From: Isoetes taiwanensis
Lineage: Eukaryota > Streptophyta > Lycopodiopsida > Isoetales > Isoetaceae
Reading direction: 5' to 3'
Length of the DNA stretch: 64,000 bases
Assembly: GCA_021234155.1 (NCBI GenBank)
Contig: JAJEKV010000034.1
Location: 7,422,028-7,486,027, forward strand
The position numbers and the translations under genes were made by a program. Position 1 is the first letter of the stretch. The number at the start of each line of letters is the position of its first letter. The notes beneath the pieces are model-generated. The model had not been told where the DNA came from. It made no database searches and saw nothing but the letters and a program-made list of their open reading frames with translations. This document shows, piece by piece, positions 1-11,399 of this stretch.

Positions 1-1020
1 CATTTTGGAGCAGCCACACATTGTCTAACTTTATAATATTGGAAAGTAAGTAGGTTTCTTCATTTTTTTTCCCTAATAAGACCACAACAAGAATCTCAAT
101 ATCCCTTTTTATCATACATTGCGCCATTTCAAAGGCTTATGGAAGAATTATAGTGCAATAAGTTAATTTTTGAGATGAACTAGAAAAACAGGTACGGAAA
201 GTTTTTTGATCTATTTATTTATAGTCATGGCTAAAGTTCGTGATATTGTCCTCTATTCATCAATAACTATCACTACCTACATTATTGTTGAGTTTTAGAC
301 CTATAAAGGTATAATCAATGCACTTTGGAACATTTCTTTGTGTTCATCCTGTTATATTAGAGCTCGTTTAGATCTAGATAATGCATGGTTATACCCTAGT
401 TACACTATATTTATGTTGATAAAGTAAATTCCTACATAGAGTTGATTAGAATGCATCATTTACTATCCTTATGAGACTTATGGATGGGATTTATTGAAAC
501 ACTTTAACCCATATTTTTATTTTGAATTCTGTACAATAATTTCTTTAGTTAATAACGATACTAATAAAACATATAAACATAAAAAAAATTCTTTGGACTA
601 TAGGTTACCTAGTTAAGGACTCATTGTCACAAAGATTAAGTCAAAACTTGTAATAATAAGAGAGAAATAATTCTTGAACCTCATGCAGCATTTTTAAGCA
701 AAATAGGGTTTGACGACTTCAATTAAAATCAAATGATAGTGGCAAAATATGGAAACATGTAAATTGATATGTTTTATCATAATACATCAATTAATTTCAT
801 ATTTAGCAAGGTTTAGACACTTTTCTGCTAGAAAATTGAAGAATGCAGTTCTAGAGTGCTGTAAAAACTGCCAAATTCTTCAAAGTTTGAACAATCATAC
901 CAATATAAAGGTGTATCCAATGGTCATGAAATTCTCATAGCTCGTTAAGAATCAAGTGAAGACTCAAATAGTGGTGCTATATTTTAAAATTAAAATTTAT
1001 CTTGTGAGATATATGGCAGG
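1..1020. other. AT-rich non-coding stretch
   Basis: No coding frame with recognisable protein similarity is visible on either strand; the longest open frame here is about 60 codons with no domain signature. Base composition is AT-rich with many short A and T runs, typical of plant intergenic or intronic DNA. I see no tRNA, rRNA or clear transposon end. Confidence 0.5.
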
Positions 1021-1029
1021 GGGTATGGT

Positions 1030-1063
1030 GGACCATTTCTGGTCCATGGACCAGAAATGGTCC
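1030..1063. repeat. Perfect 34-bp palindrome
   Basis: The half-site GGACCATTTCTGGTCCA is followed directly by its exact reverse complement, so the 34 bp read identically on both strands with no spacer. Each half contains the smaller inverted pair GGACC/GGTCC, so nested hairpins are possible. The flanking bases (T at 1029, C at 1064) end the symmetry. It sits at the edge of a GC-richer block. No function can be assigned from sequence alone. Confidence 0.95.
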
Positions 1064-1960
1064 CCGGGACAACTCTAGTGTTAAAGCCTAGTAATTGATG
1101 CTCCTAGCTAGCCCTCTTTAATGCACTATTAAATTCGGCCTGTGTACAAGAGCCACACCTGGTTGTGGGTGGAGGGGCCAGACTGGCTTACAAGGAGGTT
1201 CATGTCCTGACTCATGATCACGTCCCTCTGGTAGTAAAGCCTATCGGGGACTACAGTGTACTAGACCTAATGCTCTGCCACTGCGTGCGGGCTTTGCATG
1301 GGTTCGACACTCTTGGGGTGGTGGACACCTTCCATGGAGTTCAGTCGAGTACGGGCAGTAGCCCTCTAGTCATCTTGCGTCAGCATGCCAACCTCTGGTG
1401 GGAGTGATCCCTACCTGCCCCATCGGGACTGGGGAGATGCAACCCAGGAATAGCCCCTTGGCTATGCACCCGGCGGGCTACAGTCAGGTCCCAACACTTT
1501 TCAACCTACTCTACAAAGTGTGCACAGGAGGGGCGGATGGAGTGGACTACCCTAAGCCATGCTCTTATGCCAGCCAAATCCATTGCCATGAATTTTGTCT
1601 GCAATGACTTCTAGAGGACCAAGCCGTCAGTCATCCCTCTTGAGTCTGAGCCTTAGGTAGAATCTCCATATGTGATGTGCTGATCTTTGTCTATGCAGAT
1701 ATGTGGTGAGCCATCCTTCGTGATGGTCATGTGATATTGATGTATGTATACTGACATGTATGTTTGCGTTTCCGTAGCTAGGTAGGCCCTGAGGGAGACA
1801 GGGTAAAATGACCCCTTCATTCTTCCCACTGGAACTCATCAAGGTTGCAGTGATACGTGGAGGGCCTTGTATTAGCATGGAGCTGGTATGAGAAATGAAC
1901 TCCTGTTTGTATACGATGAATGCACCGTATATGAGTAGGGGACGTCACAGACAGTACCTT
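1064..1960. other. GC-richer non-coding block, no recognised gene
   Basis: This block is clearly richer in G and C than the DNA to its left and carries overlapping short open frames on both strands (up to about 84 codons), none with a recognisable domain. The abrupt composition change suggests a separate insertion, perhaps the untranslated part of a retroelement, but I found no terminal repeats, primer-binding site or polyprotein motif. Confidence 0.35.
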
Positions 1961-1984
1961 GACGTATGCTTCCTTAGTAAGCTA

Positions 1985-2215
1985 TGGAATGCCAGCACCC
2001 TTGAACAGGTCAAGACGGCACATTATCAATGCCACATAAATCCCAGGTTAGAGCGGGGCCTGCAATGCTACTTGCGCACTCATCTACCCATGAAAAAGCA
2101 GCAGATCCATTGCCTCTATCCGCACAGGTGCACACCATCTCCGAATTGAAACAGGGAGATGGGTTGGGGAGCTACGTCAGGAGAGGCTTTGTCAACGCTG
2201 CCAGGTTGGAGCTGT
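1985..2215 (+). mobile_element. LINE ORF2 C-terminal fragment (truncated)
   Basis: In the frame entered near 2103 the translation contains RTGAHHLRIETGRW followed by RLCQRCQVGAV. This matches the family pattern of the extreme C-terminus of many LINE reverse-transcriptase proteins (RxGAHxLxIETGRW then a CX2C knuckle then VEDExH). The fragment stops before the expected VEDEx(H) half of the knuckle, because the duplicated segment starts at about 2215. The reading frame is shifted near the CAGCAG at 2099. Related 3' ends occur at 12.1 kb, 45.0 kb and, inverted, at 34.5-35.15 kb. It is a dead 5'- and 3'-truncated copy. Confidence 0.7.
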
Positions 2216-2379
2216 CACACTCACCCCGGTTTTTGGTCCACTGTTGAAAACATCAGTTTTGGTAGGTCTACATGTCCTGTTTTCAAAGAATCCTACATGT
2301 GGATTTGTGGAGGTATGGTTTTGTTCGATAATGGTGTTCTTTTTTTAGTGGACTAAAACATCCACTGTTGTTTTGTAGT

Positions 2380-2900
2380 TTCTTCTATTGTGACATGTCA
2401 TTTTATAATACAATCCACTATAGGAAAGAATACTTGAATTTCTACATGTCTAATAATTCTATTGTCACATGTCTTTATAGATGTAGGAAATAATATTTGA
2501 TTCTCTACATGTCCTATACTTCCATTCACATGTCTTTATAGTAGTAGGACAGAGTACTTTATTTACTAAGGCATTGTAGGAAAGAATACATGAATTACGA
2601 CATGTGTAATACTTCTATTGTCACATGTCTTTATAGAAGTAGGAAAGAATACTTGATTCTCTACATGTCGTATGCTTCCATGTCACATGTCTTTATAGTA
2701 GTAGGATGAGTACTTTATTTGCTAAGGCATTGTAGGAAAGAATACATGAATTACGACATGTGTAATACTTCTATTGTCACATGTCTTTATAGAAGTAGGA
2801 AAGCATACTTGATTCTCTACATGTCCTATCCTTCCATATCACGGGTCTTTATAGTGGTAGGACCAGTACTTGATTTGCTACATGTGATGATGCGTGCATG
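2380..2900 (+). repeat. ~155-bp tandem repeat with ACATGTC sub-repeats
   Basis: About three units, each holding TTGTAGGAAAGAATAC, a CTATTGTCACATGTCTTTAT block and a CTACATGTC block, so each unit is itself built of two ~75-bp half-units. The units around 2575-2730 and 2730-2880 are almost identical and the first (2400-2575) is more diverged. The same array is at 35340-35830. Short open frames across it are incidental. Confidence 0.88.
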
Positions 2901-2939
2901 ATCACATGTCCTTATACTAGTTTTCCATGTAAGACAAGT

Positions 2940-3475
2940 TACTTCAACTACTTCAATTACTTAACGCCTATTTTTGCATAACAAAACCATCAAGAATTTG
3001 ATTTGTATTCCTTGAGGGGGTGCGGGACCCATTTGCAACAAATCCCTAAGCATTAATGTCATAGGACCCGCATAAGATCCTAACAATATCCTAACATTTT
3101 GGATATTGTTAGAGAAAGACCATTAAACCACGCCTACATTTTTGCATAACAAACCATTAAGAATTGTGAGATGTATTTCTTTATGGAGGAAAGGACCATT
3201 GCAACAAATCCCCAAGCATTAAAATGGCAAGACCATGCAATATCCTAACATTATTCCCCATTTTGGATATCGTTAGTGGAACACCATTAAACCGTTCCTA
3301 CATCTTGGTATAATTTAGACCATTAAGAATTTGAGATGTAATTGTTTATGGGGAATAGGACCATTGCAACAAATCCCCAAGCATTATAAAATGGCAAGAC
3401 TACGCAATATCCTAACATTATCCCCCCATTTTGGATATCATTAGTGGAACACCATTAAACCATGCCTATATCTAG
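2940..3475 (+). repeat. ~165-bp tandem repeat, three units
   Basis: Three imperfect units contain, in order, TTTGCATAAC(A), ACCATTAAGAATTTGAGATG, GGACCATTGCAACAAATCCC, CAAGCATTA, AATATCCTAACATT, TTTTGGATATCxTTAGTGGA and ACACCATTAAACC. The order is preserved in each unit, which shows serial duplication. No coding potential. The matching array in copy 2 is at 35875-36410. Confidence 0.87.
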
Positions 3476-3544
3476 TTGGTACTAAGGTTAGCTATAGACG
3501 ATCCAATAGTTATCCACGTCATCCAATGGTTTTAATTGTATCTA

Positions 3545-3815
3545 ATTTATCTTATCCAATGGTTCTTTCTAAGAATGCAATGGTTCTTTGAAAAACAAGA
3601 TAACTTATTGCACTTAGATGATTTGCACTAAGAATCCAATGGTTTTGAAAAACAAGATAACTTATTGCATTTAGGCGATTTGCACTAAGAATCCAATGGT
3701 TCTTTGAAAAACAAGATAACTTATTGCACTTAGGCGATTTTCACTAAGAATCCCATGGTTCTTTGAAAAACAAGATAACTTATTGCACTTAGGCGATTTG
3801 CACTAAGAATTAGAG
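3545..3815 (+). repeat. ~59-bp tandem repeat, about four units
   Basis: Units read CACTAAGAATCCAATGGTTC, then TTTGAAAAACAAGATAACTT, then ATTGCACTTAGxCGATTTG. The last full unit ends at CACTAAGAATTAGAG. Variants such as 'CCCATGG' for 'CCAATGG' are shared with the copy-2 array at 36485-36745, so the array predates the duplication. Confidence 0.88.
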
Positions 3816-3829
3816 ATGTAATTGTTGGA

Positions 3830-4467
3830 GCCATCAAGCAAAATACCCGACTAACACCTTAAACCTAAACACAAACTCGGGAAAACCTTGCTCGGGAAAA
3901 CCTTGCTTAGAGTCATGTGCATGAAGGTATCGAGCTCCCCGCATGGTAATCCTCTAAACTAGTGGCTAGGCGTTATAGTTTGGCAGCTCCCCAATTCAAA
4001 CAATTGCATCAAAATATCTTTGTCATACTTACGCATAGGAATCCTTTAAATCGTTGACTAACCTTCCTAAGGAGTATGGATGCAATAGAATTGACAATTC
4101 CTATTTGAAACACTTAACTATCCATTTGGCACTACTTAATTTGTTTATACGAAATTATTTTCTCGGTCTAAGACTTAGTGTGATTTATCTAGGCGATGGT
4201 GAAAATTAGTTGCTCGTGTCCTATCGAGGAAAGTTCACCCTACCCAGAATGCTTAGTAACTTTCTTTGCGGTCTTATCCACTAACTTTCTTCAGTATTTA
4301 GATTAGTGGGTAATTCCTAACTATCTAATTCTTTCTCATTGTAACTTCCTTTTTAAGATACTTTGTTTGAGGATTTCTCAATATGCTTATGGATGATATT
4401 GCATTATGCATATGTAGGTTTTTTGATGACTATATTGGGTGGAAAGACTATCTCTTAAGGGCCTTTA
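3830..4467. other. Non-coding spacer
   Basis: AT-rich DNA between the 59-bp repeats and the ~800-bp repeat units. No open frame with recognisable similarity and no internal repeat was found. It is conserved in copy 2 (about 36760-37407). Confidence 0.45.
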
Positions 4468-6340
4468 TTCTTTGGGTCGAACTGCTTACGGAAGGTTTTA
4501 GGGCTCCGTCTTAAGGCGTCAACGCCCTCCCACTACCTCATGACATTGTGCAAGATCCTGGTCCAATCGGCTGGGGTATGGCCTCCAAAGCGTAAACCAC
4601 GATGCGTTGCTAGGTTATTGTAGGGTTTACGTTATGGAGGTCGAAGTTTTATTCGATTGCACCCGAGACATGGTCGAGAAGCTGCGATTGAAAACAAGAA
4701 GCAATAAGCCCGGCGAAATGGGGTTTGGATTTTACCGAGGCGGGCTTTCTTACCGGTGCTCCTCGGAGGGCAAATGTGCGATGCCTCCCTTCGAGCCCGG
4801 TTTCCCTATCCGGCCGTTGAATTCTCCATTCAAGTAACTTGCGAAAGGGCTCAAAAATTCAAGATCTGTCAGGAGAACATATCAAACCGCAAAGCGTCCT
4901 GCAATCGGCCAGGTGTAGAAACGCAAGTGTTTTGTCGTTCGAGGCGTTACAAAGGCTCGGAATGGAGATTTGACTTAGCCATATCGTGCGAAACAACGAA
5001 ATTACCCTAGGGACCAAGTTACATGGTCATTTTTTTGCACAAAAGAAACACGAACCCTCTACATGGCGTGATGCGCACCCTACGCTAAGGACAATTCACT
5101 ACGAACATGTTGGACATGAGCTACTTTGGCTTAGGGGGGCGGGGGTGGTCTTACGCCCACGAAACTTGGTCTCGGGGTAATGTCGATGTTTGAGTCCGTT
5201 GGCAAAGTCGGATCACAGTTCAGGGGTGGGATAGTTGCCGTCAGGTGGCCGGGGACCCTCCGGAGAGGACTTTTGGGTCGAACTTCTTACGGAAGGTTTT
5301 AGGGCTCCGTCTTCTGGCGTCAACGCCCTCCCACTACCTCATGATATTGTGCAAGATCCTGGTCCAATCTGGCTAGGGTATGGCCTCCAAAACATAAACC
5401 CTGTGCAATGCTAGGTTATTGTAGGGTTTACGTTATGGAGGTCGAGTTTTATTCGATTGCACACGAGACATGGTCGAGAAGGCTGCGGTTGAAAACAAGA
5501 AGCAATAAGCCCGGCGAAATGGGGTTTGGATTTACCGAGGCGGGGCTTTCCTACCGGTGCTCCTCGGGAGGGCAAATGTCGATGCCTCCCTTCCGGGGCC
5601 GGTTTCCCTATCCGGCCGTTGAATTCTCCATTCAAGTAACTTGCTTCGGCAGGCTCAAAAAATTCAAGATCTGTCCGGGAGAACATATCAAACCGCAAAG
5701 CGTCCTGCAGTCGACCGTGTAGAAACCCAAGTGTTTTGTCGTTCGGGCAGTACAAAGGCTCGGAATGGAGATTTGACTTAGCCATATCGTCAAAGCGGTG
5801 AAATTACCCTAGGGACCAAGTTACGGTCATTTTTGCAGAAAAAAAAAACGAACCCTCTACATGGCGGTATTACGCACCCTACGCTAAGGACAATTCACTA
5901 CGAACATGTTGGACATGAGCTACTTTGGCGCTTAGGGGGGCGGGGGTGGTCTTCGCCCCGAAACTTGGTCTCGAGGGTAATGTCGATGTTTGAGTCCGTT
6001 GGCGAGTCGGATCACGGTTCCGGGGTGGGATAGTTGCCCGTCGTGGCGGGGACCCCTCGGAGAGGACCTTTGGGTCGAACTTCTTACGGAAGGTTTTAGG
6101 GCTCCGTCTTACGGCGTCAATGCCCTCCCACTACCTCATGACATTGTGCAAGATCACGGTCCAATCGGCTGGGGTATGGCCTCCAAAACATAAACCACGT
6201 GCAATGCTAGGTTATTGTAGGGTTTACGTTATGGAGGTCGAGTTTTATTCGATTGCACACGAGACATGGTGAGAAGCTGCGATTAAAAACAAGAAGCAAT
6301 AAGCCCGGCGAAATGGGGTTTGGATTTATCCTCCTCCCGA
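4468..6340 (+). repeat. ~800-bp tandem repeat units (two full, one partial)
   Basis: Units begin at the GGGTCGAAC motifs at 4468, 5275 and 6072. Each contains CCACTACCTCATGA, TGGCCTCCAAA, GTTATTGTAGGGTTTACG, ATTCTCCATTCAAGTAACTT, ACGAACCCTCTACATGG and CTACTTTGGC in the same order; the third breaks off near 6330. Open frames of up to 124 codons occur on both strands, but they are not in the same frame from unit to unit and show no domain, so I read the units as non-coding satellite-like DNA. Copy 2 carries them at 37405-39250. Confidence 0.88.
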
Positions 6341-6504
6341 TTGTCGCGCAATTAGAAGTCAAGAACACATTTTGTAGTAGCAATTTTTTTTGGAATGATT
6401 AGGGATCGCCAATAGATCCAAAGTCACGTTATTTCGGTTGCCATGGCTCCGCATGCATGTTGAAAAAGGTACACGGGTCCCAAGTGCAAGTGACCACGTT
6501 TTGG

Positions 6505-7255
6505 CCTCCATAGCGTAAACCCTACAATAACACGGCAAGACCACGGGGTTTTGCGTTTTGGAGGCCATACCCTAGCTAGATTGGACCAGGATCTTGCACA
6601 ATGTCATGAGGTAGTGGGGGGCGTTGATGCGGAAAGGCGGAGCCCTAAAACCTTCGGAAGTAGTTTGACCCAAAGGTCCTCTCCCGGAGGGTCCACGGCC
6701 TGAGCGGGCAATTCTCCCACCCGGGCGTGATCGACTCGCCAAGCGAACTTCGAAACATCGACATTACCACGGAGACCAAGTTTAGGTGGGCGAAGACCAC
6801 CCTGCTCAGGAAGCGCCAAAGTAGCTCACGTCCAACACGTTAAGTAGTGAATTGGCCTTAGCGGAGGGTGCGAGAATCTTTGCCATGTAGAGGGTTCGTG
6901 TTTCTTTTTGCTGCAAAAATGACCGGTGTAACTTGGTCTCTAGGGTAATTTCCTTTGTTTGAGGCGACATGGCGAAGTCAAATCTCCATTTAAGTCTTTG
7001 TCTTGCTTGCCCGAACGACAAAACACTTGGGTTTCTACACGGTCGACTGCAGGACACTTTGCGGTTTGATATGTTATCCCAGACACATCTTGAATTTTTT
7101 TGAGCCTGTTCGAAGCAAGTTACTTGAATGGAGAATTCAATGGTCGGATAGGGGAAACCAGGGTTAGGAAGGGAGGCAGCGGCATTTGCCCTCCAGGAGG
7201 AGCACCGGTAGGAAAGCACTGCCGGTAACCTTTGTGATGCAGGTCTCACGGGGTC
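6505..7255 (-). repeat. Inverted ~800-bp unit forming a long inverted repeat
   Basis: From the TGGCCTCCATAGCG at about 6505 to the GGAGCACCGGTAGG at about 7205 the sequence is the reverse complement of about 5552-6240, giving arms of roughly 690 bp separated by about 265 bp. The landmark blocks of the direct units appear in reverse order and opposite strand. The inverted unit abuts the minisatellite directly. A transcript through both arms would fold into a long hairpin. The same arrangement is at 39425-40165. Confidence 0.87.
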
Positions 7256-7261
7256 GGCCAC

Positions 7262-9045
7262 CTAGGCTATAACATGCCACCTAGGCTCCAACATGCCACC
7301 TAGGCTCCAACATGCCACCTAGGCTCCAACATGCCACCTGAGCTCCAACATGCCACGTGAGCTCCAACATGCCAAGTTGGCTCCAACGTGCCACCTACGC
7401 TCAAGCATGCCAAGGTGGCTCAAATATGCCACCTAGGCTCCAACATGCCAAGGTGGCTTCAACATGCCATGTAGGCTCCAGCGTGCCAACTAGGGCTCCA
7501 ACATGCCTCATGAGCTCTAGCATGCCACCTGGGCTCCAGCGTGCCACCTAGGCTCCAACATGCCACCTCGGCTCCTAACATGCCAAGGTGGCTCCAACAT
7601 GCCACCTAGGCTCAAAGCGTGCCAAGGTGGCTCAAACATCACCACCTAGGCTCCAACATGCCACCCACGGCTCCAACATGCCCGTGGGCTCCAACATGCC
7701 ACCTAGCATGCCACCTAGGCTCCAACATGCCACACGGGCTCCAACATGCCAAGTGAGCTCCAACATGCCCGCGTGAGCTCCAACATGCCAAGGTGGCTCC
7801 AGCGTGCCACCTAGGCTCAAAGCGTGCCAAGGTGGCTCAAATATACCACCTAGGCTCCAACATGCCACTTAGGCTCCAACATGCCAAATAGGCTCCAACA
7901 TGCCTCGTGAGCTCTAGCATGCCACCTAGGCTCCAACGTGCCACCTGGGCTCCAACATGCCACCTAGGCTCAAGCGTGCCAAGGTGGCTCAAACATGCCA
8001 CCTAGGCTCCAACATGCCACATAGGCTCCAACATGCCACCTTAGGCTCCAACATGCCACCTAGCATGCCATCTAGGCTCCAACATGCCTCCAACATGCCA
8101 CGTGAGCTCCAACATGCCAAGGTGGCTCCAGCGTGCCACCTAGGCCCAAAGCGTGCCAAGGTGGCTCAAATATACCACCTATGCTCCAACATGCCACGTA
8201 GGCTCCAACATGCCACGTAGGCTCCAACATGCCAACTAGGCTCCAACATGCCACCTAGGCCCAAATATGCCAAGGTGGCTCAAACATGCCGTGGGCTCCA
8301 ACATGCCACCTAGGCTCCAGCGTGCCAAGGTGGCCCAAACATGCCGTGGGTTCCAAAATGCCACCTAGTTGGCTCAAACATGTCCGCCGAGCTCCAACAT
8401 GCCACCTAGGCTCCAACATGCCACCTAGGCTCCAACATGACACCTAGGCTCCAACATGCCACCTAGGCTCCAACATGCCACCTAGACTCGGACATGCCAA
8501 GGTGGCTCAAACATCTTGTATGGGGCTCCAACATGCCACCTAGGCTAAAACATGCCAAGGTGGCTCAAATATACCACCTAGGTTCCAACATGCTCAAACA
8601 TGCCTGTGGGCTCCAACATGCCACCTAGGCTAAAACATGCCATGGTGGCTAAAACATGCCACCTAGTCTCCAACATGTCACATAGTCGAACATGCCACCT
8701 AGGCTCCAACATGCCACATAGTCTCCAGCGTGCCACCTAGGCTCCAACATGCCACCTAGGCCCAAATATGCCAAGGTGGCTCAAACATCCACGTGGGCTC
8801 CAACATGCCACCTAGGCTCCAGCGTGCCAAGGTGGCCCAAACATGCATATGCCACATGGGTTCCAACATGCCAACTAGTTGGGTCAAACATTCCAAGGTG
8901 GCTCAAACATGCCACAAAGGGCTCCAACATGCCACCTAGGCTCCAACATGCCACCTAAGATGCCAAGGTGCCTCAAACATGCCCCGCGGGCTCCAACATG
9001 CCACCTAGGCTCAAGCATGCCACCTAGGCTCCAACATGCCACCTA
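7262..9045 (+). repeat. ~20-bp minisatellite array, roughly 85-90 units
   Basis: The consensus is GGCTCCAACATGCCACCTAG, with a second common type, GGCTCAAACATGCCAAGGTG, interspersed, plus variants such as CACGTGAG, AAGTTGG and CATAGG in the last third. Because the period is not a multiple of three, all frames are used in rotation, which produces several spurious open frames on both strands. There are no unique spacers, so this is not a CRISPR array. The order of variant units is the same in copy 2 (40168-41947), so the array existed before the duplication and hardly changed in length. Confidence 0.95.
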
Positions 9046-9240
9046 AGTCGATGTTAAGGTCTATTAGAAGAGCCAATTTATGGATTGCGGGGAGATGCCC
9101 ATTCGTTGCGGGGATCATATGGAGAGGACATTTGAGACAAACTACTTTCCAAAAGGTGTTAAGGGTCCGTCTTAAAGCGTCAACACCGATCCCTCTAAGT
9201 GATGATACTATGCAAGATCTGTCCCAAAGCGACTAATGAT
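9046..9240 (+). repeat. Diverged ~800-bp unit fragment flanking the minisatellite
   Basis: GTCGATGTT, GAGGACATTTGAGACAAACT, AAGGTGTTAAGGGTCCGTCT and GCAAGATCTGTCC correspond in order to GTCGATGTTT, GAGGACCTTTGGGTCGAACT, AAGGTTTTAGGGCTCCGTCT and GCAAGATCCTGGTCC of the direct units at 4.5-6.3 kb. The minisatellite is therefore bounded by members of the same unit family on both sides, inverted on the left and direct on the right. Confidence 0.72.
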
Positions 9241-11399
9241 TGTCTACTTCCACACCAGTGCGTCTCGAGAAAAAATATGATGCATGCACGTGAGTTAAGC
9301 GGATCATGCAGCGGCGGTGGCCGTAAACATTCAAAATCTTGAGCACACATTCCATAGCACAGACCCTATTTTTTCTTCACTTTCGTAAAGACCTACAAAG
9401 ACCTATAAATTCCGGTTGAGGGAAAATCGTGTGTCGACCAAAATCCGAAATCTTGATTTTCTTGGGCGAGAAACGAGAGCGACAATTTGGCATCTTTGGA
9501 TGGTTAAATTGCAAAATTTGGGCCGGACGATTTGCATAGTCTAGCTTTGGCTTGATTACATGTCTAGCTTTGCAATTTAACCGTCACACTTAAGTCTAGC
9601 ATTGGCTTGATTACAAAAATAATAAACCTATATTGTATATTTTCGATGAAAAGCAATAAAGAAAGCATCCTATTTAGCTTGTCGTGATGGGGCGAGATGA
9701 GCGGCCTAGATTGCGATCTAGGCCCTATCATCCTATTGGTTTGCCATTAGCGGGCCAGCCGATCGTGTTTTCTTTCGCCTTACGCCAATGGGTGGCTATG
9801 GCGATGGCCGGCTATCTGTTTTCTTTCCATACTGCCTAGTTTTGCACGGTGCTCCTACTCAATGGCTGGCTATGGTGATGGCGCCCTATCTTTTCCCTTT
9901 GCTTTCGGCAAATCCGGCGTGGCGGCTATGGCGATGGCAAGCTTTGATTGTTTACAAAAATAAAGATGAATGGGACCAGCGCTCTAGATGCCCAAGCGAA
10001 CATCTGAATCCGTCTTCCAACATGTTTTCGGGTTCCATCAAGTAAATCCGGCATGCTTGTTTATTACGTAACCAGCATATCTCACGTAGATGATATGCGC
10101 GAGGCCATATTCTTGCGCAGGATGGGATTTGAAATAACAACATTTAGGCGCCTCGGGGCGAGATCTTCCAAGCGCATCAGCCTTTGCATTTAGACTATGC
10201 ATCCGATGCTGTTCATGTCCATCTTTTCCATTTGCTTTAGCAAATCCGGCGGCGTCCTTGCGACAATCAAGATCTTTGATTCGGTTGTTTGTGGCGGCTC
10301 TTAGGTTTACGCAAAACCTAGCTCACGGAAATAATGCATGTATCACGGTAAGAAAGGCAAGCGCCCATCTGGCTGCTATTCACTTCATGAAGTAAGCCTC
10401 CGACCCTAGTATGGCTCGGCGAGTTTCTTTTCGATATTTAGATCCAGCCTAAAATGGCTCTGCCGAAGTTTTATTATTGGATTTAATCTTCATTGGGGGG
10501 CGCAGCGAGAGGATCATGTTGCTAAACCCGGTTTATCTGATTGTAAGAAAGTAAGGAAGTTTTTTTGTCTGTTTGATTACGTATTTGTTTACATATGATC
10601 GTGTGATTTGGTGCCTCTTATGTCCAATGCGAGAAGCTCCACGGATTTTATTTTACTTGAAAATCTTTGGCCGGATTGGCTATGGTGGATATCCTTTATG
10701 GCGAGAAATGCCGGCCGATCTGCATGCCTTTGAAACTTCGGATATGGAATGCTAAGGTGCTCATTTTGCATTTCCACAGGCTAAACGGGCTATTTCTAAG
10801 CGAGGCTTGTTGATTCGTGCAACCTTGCTGCTTCTGGAGACTCCCATGGCTGCAACCTTAGCTTCTGCTGAGCTATTATTCTCGGGTAATACTATTTTTG
10901 TTTTCTTGTTCTTTATTTCACTTTTTGTCTTGCATGCCCTTTGTCCTTTTCATTTTGAAGCCAAAATTTTCTTGGAGAACTAAGATTCCACAATGAAGCA
11001 GGGCATTGGGGTATGGCTTGCATATATTTGGATAGCACAACATATTTTAGTGGAGGGAATAGCTCGGATCGAGCATTCAAGCGAAGTGACCCGGCCACAA
11101 AGTAATCGGGTCAATACCACGGCTAATTGAAAGCAGTTGCAATCAAATTGATGTTAAAGTGATGTTCCACTTGATTTAATGTTTTTAAAACTTTTGAAAT
11201 CAATTTAAGTTGATGTTTTGAACCTTAAGGAAACCTTGGTTCCCCGAAAATAATCTTCACGAAATGTTTTGAACTTTAAATGTTTTGCCTAAGTTAAACC
11301 CGGTGAAGCGGAGTCAAAATTTGGATTGCAACTTACAATGCCTTTTATGGACTTGTTTGGGTTCGATTCCCAAAAGAATTCAATGATATTGAAGTTATA
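9241..11399. other. Non-coding stretch, no recognised gene
   Basis: Scattered open frames below about 90 codons on both strands have no recognisable similarity and are not preserved in frame in copy 2 (42136-44275). A short internal duplication is visible at 9530-9610, where the TCTAGCTTTGGCTTGATTAC block recurs. About 9720-9930 carries repeated GGCTATGGxGATGGC motifs. A decayed transposon is likely but cannot be named. Confidence 0.4.

Noticed and set aside
5411-5785. 124-codon minus-strand frame in the ~800-bp unit
   Set aside because: Not open in the other units or in copy 2 in the same frame; no domain signature.
6806-7261. 151-codon minus-strand frame in the inverted unit
   Set aside because: The corresponding direct units are frameshifted relative to it, so it is most likely a chance frame in non-coding repeat DNA.
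7357-8958. Open frames of 60-90 codons on both strands (Met-Pro-Pro-Arg-Leu-Gln-His-Ala and Ala-Cys-Trp-Ser-Leu-Gly-Gly types)
   Set aside because: They arise from the ~20-bp minisatellite read in rotating frames; no start context, no conservation of one frame.
7262-9045. CRISPR-like array of short repeats
   Set aside because: Units are contiguous with no unique spacers, the host is a plant, and the unit drifts gradually; this is a minisatellite.
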